Positions 57,047 through 64,000 of a stretch of 64,000 nucleotides of DNA are shown in pieces. A program made the position numbers and the translations under genes. This stretch comes from Hysterangium stoloniferum (lineage: Eukaryota > Basidiomycota > Agaricomycetes > Hysterangiales > Hysterangiaceae), in contig WHVD01000061.1 of the NCBI GenBank assembly GCA_015178975.1, forward strand, positions 186,001-250,000, read 5' to 3'. Under the pieces are notes generated by a model. It was not told where the DNA came from. It was given only the letters and a program-made list of their open reading frames with translations, and searched no databases. The first letter of the stretch is position 1; each line of letters starts with the position of its first letter.

Positions 57047-58680
57047 ATGGGACGTCTATCCTAAAGAGGGGAGCAACGACTATGCAACGGTAAATCCGCA
57101 CAACCTGAAACCTATTTTCACGAATCAACAACTTACCGCATCGGTCCGCGCAACTTTCCTCGTCAATCCCATTGTCCGTGGAATAATCATTATGGATATC
57201 GAGAAGTTACATCAAGATATTCTATCGGCAATTCCCCTAGACCCAATTACTAAAGCTCATCTAGACAATCTCGCGGACCCCGATCAACCTCGGTGGTCTC
57301 TTGATCAACATGGTTTCATTAGACTTGACAATCGCATCTACATATGTACCGGACTCCGACGGCCTCCGCCTCAGGATCCTTCAATACAAACATGATCATC
57401 CACTCTCAGGACATTTCGGGTACAACAAAACTCTATCATTAATAAGAAGAGAATATACTTGGCCTGGACTCCGTGGATTCATTAAGCACTATTGTAAATC
57501 TTGCACTACTTGTCCCCGCTCGAAATCTCAGCGACACAAGCCATACGGCCTTTTGAAACAACTCCCGGTACTGGAACACCAGTGGAATTCTATCTCTATG
57601 GATTTCATTGAACACCTACCGGATTCTGAAGGCTTTTCTGCTATTCTAGTTATTGTTGACAGATTCTCAAAACAAGGTATATTCATCCCTACTTATGATA
57701 CAATTACGTCCGTGCAGCTAGCGGAACTTTTCATTATCCACGTATTTTCCAAGCACGGAGTTCCGTCCCACGTGACTTCCGATAGAGGATCAGAGTTCGT
57801 ATCTCACTTCTTTAGATCCCTCGGAAAATCCTTGGACATGACATTACATTTCACGTCCGGACATCACCCGGAAGGCGACGGACAAACCGAACGCGTCAAC
57901 CAGACCTTGGAACAATACCTCCACGTATATTGCAACTACCAACAGGACAATTGGAAATCCTTGTTACCACTTGCAGAGTTTGCTTACAACAATGCACCTT
58001 CGGCCACTACTGGTGTTTCCCCGTTCTTTGCAAATAAAGGATATAATCCAAACATTACAGTACATCCAGAACGAAATCTCGCCTCCGTTCGCGCTCAAGA
58101 GTTCACCACGGACCTCCACGAGCTCCACAAGGAACTCCGGACTGCAATATTGTCCGCCCAAGAGCAATACCAACATTCAGTGGACAAACACCGGATCCCG
58201 CCACCCAACTTCAAGATTGGCGACCGTGTTTATGTCAAAGCTCAATTCTTCCGGACTACCCGTCCATCAAAGAAGCTTGCTGAAAAATATTTAGGTCCCT
58301 TTGAAATTATCGCACAAGTAGGTTCAGTTTCTTGGACTCTACGGCTTCCGGATAGCATGCGTGCGGTACACCCGGTATTTCATGTTTCTATGCTAGAACC
58401 TTGTACTGCTAACACTATCCCGGATCGCGTGCAATCTCCGCCTCCTCCTGTCATCATTGATGGAGAACCCGAGTTTGAAATCTCGCAGATTTTAGATTCA
58501 AAAATTGATAAGCGTCGACACACTTGTAAACTGCTTTACTTGGTCAAGTGGGCGGGTTACGAGGGTACCGATGAAGAAACCTCATGGATTTTGGCCACGG
58601 AACTCGGTAATGCCACGGAAATCGTTACTGACTTTCATACAGCTTACCCACTCAAACCTGGACCATTATCTTCTCTCTGA
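57047..58680 (+). pseudogene. Element B integrase with chromodomain
   Basis: A frameshift near 57345 divides the N-terminal spacer from the main frame. HHCC zinc-binding HDHPLSGHFG...CKSCTTCPRSK. DDE core: SISMDFIEHLPDSEGFSAIL, HVTSDRGSEFVSHFFRSLG, SGHHPEGDGQTERVNQTLE. C-terminal SH3-like part (FKIGDRVYVKAQFF, LGPFEIIAQVGSVSWTLRLP). Chromodomain EFEISQILDSKIDKRRHTCK, LLYLVKWAGYEGTDEETSW. Ends at TGA 58680. Confidence 0.93.
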
Positions 58681-59857
58681 CTGCACTCCGCGGACCCCGT
58701 GTTATATTTGGACTCATTTTCACTATTCCCTGTCGCCCTATGTCTCTCTTTGCTTTTACAGGTTCTGACATGTCAAGTCAAGTCTTTTAAGCGGACTCCC
58801 CGCGGACTTTGGCTTTGACTTTTATTCTTATGTTTTTCACGCTTTACTTTCATGTTCAATTATTATCAAGTTTTATTTTATTTTCAATCTACATTGATGG
58901 GGCTATGTTTTTTCCCCGCTGCCTCAGCTACCTCCTCAGGGAGCTCCGTGACCTCCGCAGCAACCCCGTCCTCATCCGACCCGGCATCCTCGGAACTCCC
59001 GATCTGCGGCTCTTTATAGACATAGCCGCCATACTCCGCCAGGAACTTCCAAAACTCCTCGTGGAGTCCGGACAGCTCCTTTGCCACCACAATTTGGACC
59101 TTGTTGCTCTTCCGGAGCAACTCATTTTGGGCCTCGATGCCCTCGGCGATCCGTCCAAGGACTTCATCCAACCCGGACAACCCATCCGTCCTGCTTATGT
59201 CTCGCGCCCCGGATCCCGTGGCCTGCTCGTGCACAAGTGAGCACCTCGCCTTGAGGTGCGCGCATTGGTAACACCCCGGACCCCGGCCAGACTTTCAATT
59301 GCACTCTGTGTTCCGGTCGTTACAACTGGAACACCGCGGCTCGTTCCACATCGGTAGTCGGACTGGTGCCGCCTTCCTTGCCTTCTGTTGATATGGTCAG
59401 TTTTCACCGGTTATCCCATGGACATGAGGCCTACCTTTTGGGGGCTCTCCGGCTCCCCCTCGGACTCGGACTCCACCTCTGTCGCTTTGCGCTGAAAATT
59501 ACAAGTCAGTAAAGAGGTTCGACAAGTTGGAACCTGGGACTTACCTTTCCCGCAACAATGGCGGCCCTCTCCGCGGCCACCCGGGCTTTCTCTGCAGCCA
59601 CCCGGGCGTTCTCCGCGGCCACTCACGCAGCCTCCTCTGCCTCACATTCCCTCTCCTTTGCGGCCTCTTCCTCCGCAGCCAACGCTTCCTGGTACTCTCT
59701 GTCCAGGGCCTCCTCGGCCTCCCTCGCCTCTCTCTCTGCTGCTTCACGCAGTTGGCGTTGCTCTTCTCGCCGCGCCAACAATTGGGCCACACTCCACGGT
59801 GCCCGATACGGAGTGCCCGTGGAGGGCCCTGATGTAGGCATTGGCTTGCGTGGTGTT

Positions 59858-61498
59858 TGTGATGTATTAGCCTTATTTTAATACTATTTTCCGAAAAAGG
59901 AGTCCAATGCTCTATCAAAATGTGCAAATACTCAATTCACTGCAAGGTAAAATAATTTAAGTATTTGATATTAATCAGTGGCAGCCTAAATAGACTTAGA
60001 ACCCCTGAAGTCAAGAGTTTACTTGAATATATGCACCCTACTTCGCAAAGAAGGTTTTGAGAGCTGCTTGTGCAAGCTTGTTCTTTTTCTGTAAAAACAC
60101 TACTAAAATATGAATAACAATTCACTGATTCCGAAACTAGATTCGACTTCGATTCTAGCTAGTTTATATATATTTTATACTATTTATCAAACAGTAAAAA
60201 TATTTATAAACAGGTCAAAAGATTAGATATAGAATAAAACACTATTTGGCTAATATATGCTTTATTTACACTAACCTACAGGGTCTACTGTGATACTAAC
60301 TTATCAGGATCTTAATGTAGTCTTAAGGATTCTGCAAGAATATTCTCAGTATTTGTTTATGCCAAAAACCGGGTAGAAATTAGAATATATGTATTTCTAA
60401 TCTCAATATAACCTAAAATATTTATTACTTTAACTGATAACCAACAACTCAACTAGAGGTGGATTAGTAATAAAGGATAGCCAGCTACTCAACTAAGAGG
60501 TGGCAAAAAGGGAACAAGTTGTTTGTCAGAAGCTCAACTAGAGGTGACAAGGGGGTAGGATTATTACCAGAAGCTCAACTAGAGGTGGCAAAGGGATCCT
60601 GAGATAGCTTAGGTCAGCAGCTCAACTAGAGGTGACTAAGTGTTTATATATATTTATCCAACAGCCCAACTAGGGGTGGAATATAACTGCTGATGCAGTG
60701 GCACACTGATGTGGTGTAGTAAATGGGTTAAAATAAGTTATATTTCAGTGGTGGAGCAGAGCTCCTTATATACAGTAAAATCTGAGACATGGGAGAATGT
60801 TCTAGCTACTTGTTTTACCTATTTTTAGCTATTTTACCTGGAATCTGCTGGAATATTCCAGGAGTTTCTGCTACTTTCCATTGTAGCATATATGCTGATG
60901 TAATGTTCTCGCGCGTCGCGAAGTTGCTGATTTCGTGCGCGCGCTGATTACATAATTTTCCCGCGCGTGTCGCGTTTGTGACAAGTCGTCGCATTTTGTG
61001 ACGACGGTCACTTGTTGTGACGACAGTCACCGTTGTGACGACAGTCACCGTTGTGACGACAGTCACTTGTTGTGACGACAGTCACCGTTGTGACGAAGGT
61101 CACCATTGTGACGAATGTCACCGTTGTGACGAATGTCACCGTTGTGACGAATGTCACCGTTGTGACGAATGTCACCGTTGTGACGAATGTCACCGTTGTG
61201 ACGAATGTCACCGTTGTGACGAATGTCACCGTTGTGACGAATATTCCCGCGCGTTGTGCAATAAGCGCCAGAAGGCCGACTTCGAAGATTTTTAGTTAAA
61301 AAAGAATAAACAGTAGAATTTCGATAGTTCTCCCAAATTAAATCATAAAAATATGAAATAAATTGTAAAAATCAGGTTAAATTCAGGAGAATATTGTACA
61401 ATAATTTCGTCGCAATATAAGTACATTTGAACTTGTTTTTATCAATTTGTTTAGGGGGAGATTGGTTAAAAATCGGAAAAACCTAAAAATACATAACA
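59858..61498 (+). mobile_element. S-type solo LTR, copy 2 (1641 bp, TSD GTGTT)
   Basis: TGTGATGTATT...AATACATAACA ends, with GTGTT at 59853-59857 and 61499-61503. It contains degenerate repeats around CTCAACTAGAGGTGGCAA (60440-60680), TATA-like CTTATATACAG (60763) and an 18-bp minisatellite (60990-61245). It is inserted in the first coding exon of element B's antisense gene. No coding sequence of its own. Confidence 0.9.
60990..61245. repeat. 18-bp minisatellite in S-type LTR copy 2
   Basis: About 14 units of GTCACCGTTGTGACGAAT and variants (GACAGT, GAAGGT). Every unit contains inverted GTCAC/GTGAC, so each can fold. Open frames across it on both strands are repeat artefacts. Confidence 0.93.
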
Positions 61499-61710
61499 GT
61501 GTTGGTTTTGGCCCCATAGTGACAATGATGGGGGTAATGAAGAAGAAGAAATTTCTATTTTTTCAAATTTTTATATAGGCTCGTCGCGTTTGAACCTTAC
61601 CTTCCAGATCACATGACTCTTTGACACATACATGTAACCGACATGACTTTTGACACATGCGCGTAGCCGACAAGAACCTTATCAAAGTCTAGAGCCTCTT
61701 TGGGACTTCG

Positions 61711-61727
61711 GCATAAAGGGAGGATAC
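61711..61727 (+). promoter_or_regulatory. Element B polypurine tract
   Basis: AAAGGGAGGATAC immediately before TGTTACGACC of the 3' LTR. Confidence 0.75.
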
Positions 61728-61977
61728 TGTTACGACCAGACAATCCCGCCGGACTCCGGGCACTAACTCGTACGCCCCCACGTGCTACAAGCACCAATCG
61801 TCTGTTTATAGGATTTCCCGCCCGGACTCTGTTACGTCAAGACTCGTTACGTTCGACCTCATTAAGACACATATCAGTCACCGGACTTCCCCCGGACCCC
61901 ATCTCTGTCTATGTCCGTCTTCGTCCCACGCATCAGTCACCGGACCCGCTCAGAATCCCGTCACCGCTCTAATCGAG
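61728..61977 (+). repeat. Element B 3' LTR, first 250 bp only
   Basis: Matches the 5' LTR up to GCTCTAATCGAG and then switches abruptly to S-type LTR sequence. The remaining ~550 bp are absent from the window. Confidence 0.9.
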
Positions 61978-63422
61978 CAAATACTCAATTCACTGCAAGG
62001 TAAAATAATTTAAGTATTTGATATTAATCAGTGGCAGCCTAAATAGACTTAGAACCCCTGAAGTCAAGAGTTTACTTGAATATATGCACCCTACTTCGCA
62101 AAGAAGGTTTTTGAGAGCTGCTTATGTAAGCTTGTTCTTTTTCTGTGAAAACAACCACTAAAATATGAATAACAATTTACTGATTCCAAAACTAGATTCA
62201 ACTTCGATTCTAGCTAGTTTATATATATTTTACACTATTTATCAAACAGTAAAAATATTAATAAACAGGTCAAAAGATCAACTATAGAATAAAACAATAT
62301 TTGGCAATATATGCTTTATTTAAATTAATCTATTGGATCTACTGTGATACTAACTTATCAGGATCTTAATGTAGTCTTTATGATTCTGCAAGAATATTCT
62401 CAGTATTTAATTATAAGCCAAACCAGGAGAAATTAGAATTATATCCTAATTTCAAACAATAAAACAAACAATTTATTTATTACTTGGTTGATAGCCAACA
62501 ACTCTAACCGAGGTGGCAACAGATTCCAACAACTTAAATAGAAGTCAGAAAAAGTAATAAAGCCAGCTACTCAATTAAGAGGTGGCAAGGGGGAACAAAT
62601 AAGTCAACAACTCAGATTGAGGTGACAAGGTGAACTACTTGGGCCAACAACTCTAACCGAGGTGGCAAAGGTTTCCAACAACTCAAATAGAGGTGGAATT
62701 AAATGTCCAACAGCCCTGATAGGGGTGGAATAGCCTGCTTGCTGCAGTAACACACAGATGTGGGTGGATAAAAAGTTATATTTTCACGGCTGGAGCAGAG
62801 CTCCTTATATACAATAAAATGTGAGACATTTTTGAAACATATTACATCATTACTATCCTAATTTAGCTATTCCTGGGGAAGCTTCTGGAATGCTCCAGGA
62901 ATTTCCGGTTCTTTCTACAGTAGCATACATGATGATGTAATCTATTCCTGCACCTTTCGTGTATGTCATCCGCGCGCCTTTGTGATCATCGCGCCGTGTG
63001 ACTGTCACATTATGTGACTGTCGCGCCTTGTGACCGTCGCGCCTTGTGACCGTCGCGCCTTGTGACCGTCGCGCCTTGTGACCGTCGCGCCTTGTGACCA
63101 TCGCGCCTTGTGACCATCGCGCCTTGTGACCATCGCGCCTTGTGACCATCGCGCCTTTTTGTGACGACTGTCACATGATTTTCTCGCGTTGTGTAATTAG
63201 CGCCTGGTGGCCGGTTTGATAGTATTTAGTTAAAAAAGAATAAATTCATAACTTCTTCAATATTTAAGATAAAAATGTAAAATAAATTGTAGAAATTCAA
63301 CGAAATTTAAAAGATATTTATACAAATTTTATCATCGCAATATAAGTACATTTCACAAGCCATTTTGGCTATTTCGGCTTTTGGGGGACTTAAAAGGTAG
63401 AAAACTAATAAAATACATAACA
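61978..63422 (+). repeat. S-type LTR, copy 3 (lacks the first ~65-70 bp)
   Basis: Starts at the internal CAAATACTCAATTCACTGC and aligns with copy 2 to the ATACATAACA end. Degenerate AACTC-AGGTGGCAA repeats at 62480-62720, TATA-like CTTATATACAA, and a different minisatellite at the equivalent position. Confidence 0.88.
63000..63155. repeat. 15-16 bp minisatellite in S-type LTR copy 3
   Basis: About nine to ten units of TGTGACCGTCGCGCCT / TGTGACCATCGCGCCT, occupying the same place as the 18-bp array of copy 2 but with a different unit. Confidence 0.93.
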
Positions 63423-63812
63423 ACCTCATTTGAGATGCCATCAGATTTGGAAGGATATACATGAATGGTAACAATTGACCTATAACTTGGCAGAACAAGC
63501 TACCTCTCAAGTCAATTCACTCATAATCTCCTCAGGAATACCAGAGTGGTACCAACAAACCAGAAACTCTTCACATCCCGCCTATTAGTTCGGGAAGGTG
63601 GTGGGTGGTTTGGTAATGTTACTGTACAATTGCTTAGTAATTTAATAAAGCATTTCTTGCTCAAGTCTACCGTGTGCCAGTGCATTCTTGCCCCTTCAGT
63701 GTGTCAATTCCCCAATGCCCTCAACAAATATCCCACTCTTCCAGCTCCCTCACAATGAGGTGGAGGATTTCACAGTCCAGTTGGGCTTCTCAGATTCAGA
63801 TGACAGTGTACT
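63423..63812. other. No feature seen
   Basis: 390 bp between the S-type LTR and an LTR-like start; short frames only, no recognisable gene. Confidence 0.4.
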
Positions 63813-64000
63813 GTTACAACCCGTTCCCGGATGTTTCAATATCTGGCTTCCGATCTCCGACTACGGAACATCATAGTTACCGTATCATCCGTATCCTCCC
63901 TTGTTCCGCATTTGGTAATTTGTCCATTGACAAGTATTCACTCGTTTGTTTGTTATATTCCCGTTTCAGAATATTGTCTCCCTAATATGTCTTATTGTAT
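63813..64000 (+). repeat. Possible start of another gypsy-type LTR, cut by the window end
   Basis: TGTTACAACCCGTTCCCGG resembles the TGTTACGACC starts of the other gypsy LTRs (with one CG-to-CA type change). It continues as CTCCGACTACGG-like non-coding sequence to the end of the window. Confidence 0.4.

Larger units (their letters stand above)
58884..61517 (-). pseudogene. Antisense spliced gene of element B: coiled coil plus Zn2Cys6-like cluster
   Basis: Minus-strand exons: ATG 61517-61504 continuing (after removing the S-type LTR and one TSD copy) at 59857-59545, then 59491-59435, then 59384-58884. Both introns are phase 0 with consensus ends (GTAAGT...TTTTCAG, 53 nt; GTAGGC...CAACAG, 50 nt); total 295 codons. 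Residues ~20-105: Arg/Glu/Ala-rich helix (WSVAQLLARREEQRQLREAA, three VAAE repeats). Residues 146-176: C-SS-C-NDRNTE-C, nine residues, C-YQ-C-AHLKAR-C, i.e. CX2CX6CX9CX2CX6C, the Zn2Cys6 fungal DNA-binding pattern. A second coiled coil (LDEVLGRIAEGIEAQNELLR) and an acidic tail follow. Two in-frame TGA codons (in EEAA*VAAEN and N*KSGRG); the first replaces an expected Arg. Function is unknown. Confidence 0.75.
52832..61977 (+). mobile_element. Element B: chromodomain Ty3/gypsy retrotransposon with antisense gene
   Basis: 5' LTR 52832-53631, primer-binding site, gag, protease-RT-RNase H-integrase-chromodomain to 58680, then an antisense spliced gene (58884-61517) interrupted by an S-type solo LTR, a polypurine tract (61711-61727) and the first 250 bp of the 3' LTR (61728-61977). 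Without the solo LTR it would be about 7.5 kb to that point. Few disabling changes: one frameshift in gag, one before integrase, and TGA at 55722 and 57045. Confidence 0.93.

Noticed and set aside
61017..61295. Cys/His-rich and Val/Thr-rich open frames over the 18-bp array
   Set aside because: They are direct translations of the minisatellite in several frames, with no unique sequence or splice context.

Overview
The window is nuclear DNA of a filamentous basidiomycete, most probably an Agaricomycete; a Rhizoctonia/Ceratobasidium-like fungus is my inference. The support is short (about 50-60 nt) GT-AG introns dividing conserved genes into many small exons, a Pmt2-type mannosyltransferase, DUF2235-like and Plavaka-transposase-like sequence, and several chromodomain Ty3/gypsy elements.

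Left arm, about 1-10,940: a compact host gene block. A His/Pro-rich protein (minus, runs off the window) is divergent from fibrillarin (856-2110). Then come a 13-exon Pmt2-type protein O-mannosyltransferase (2324-5396), a convergent coiled-coil protein (8244-5496, minus), and two tandem CCHC zinc-knuckle genes: a seven-knuckle GIS2/Byr3/CNBP-type protein (8373-9764) and a five-knuckle paralogue (10036-10936). Exons were reconstructed by hand from splice consensus and reading phase; every model closes in frame.

Middle, about 10,940-33,400: nested transposons. A gypsy LTR (12163-12370 plus 15369-15608) is split by a copia-type element with 115-bp LTRs (12371-15363, TSD CTTTT), which itself holds a gypsy solo LTR (13682-14403, TSD CTTAC). 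A degenerate chromodomain gypsy (element A, 17737-32882) is split inside its RNase H by a second chromodomain gypsy in reverse orientation (element C, 21383-27307, TSD GCAAC), which carries a CACTG-ended foldback element (23903-24277). Minisatellites lie in the gag and integrase of A, and its 3' region holds a GC-rich host-like fragment and a 20-bp satellite.

Right arm, about 33,400-64,000: old sequence with an XRN-like scrap, a decayed Plavaka-type transposase gene (minus) with a Tc1/mariner element in one of its introns, decayed DUF2235 and alpha/beta-hydrolase genes, a second Tc1/mariner with an intact transposase, and a well-preserved chromodomain gypsy (element B, 52832-61977). B carries, between pol and its 3' LTR, an antisense two-intron gene with a Zn2Cys6-type cysteine pattern; a 1.64-kb solo LTR (59858-61498, TSD GTGTT) sits in its first coding exon. 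A second, truncated copy of that LTR (61978-63422) follows.

Themes linking the elements: stop codons in the decayed pol genes are overwhelmingly TGA at conserved Arg positions, as expected from CGA-to-TGA deamination; elements B and C (and a decayed version in A) have primer-binding sites complementary to their own LTR, as in Tf1-type self-priming; the copia element instead has a site resembling the complement of the tRNA-Met anticodon arm.
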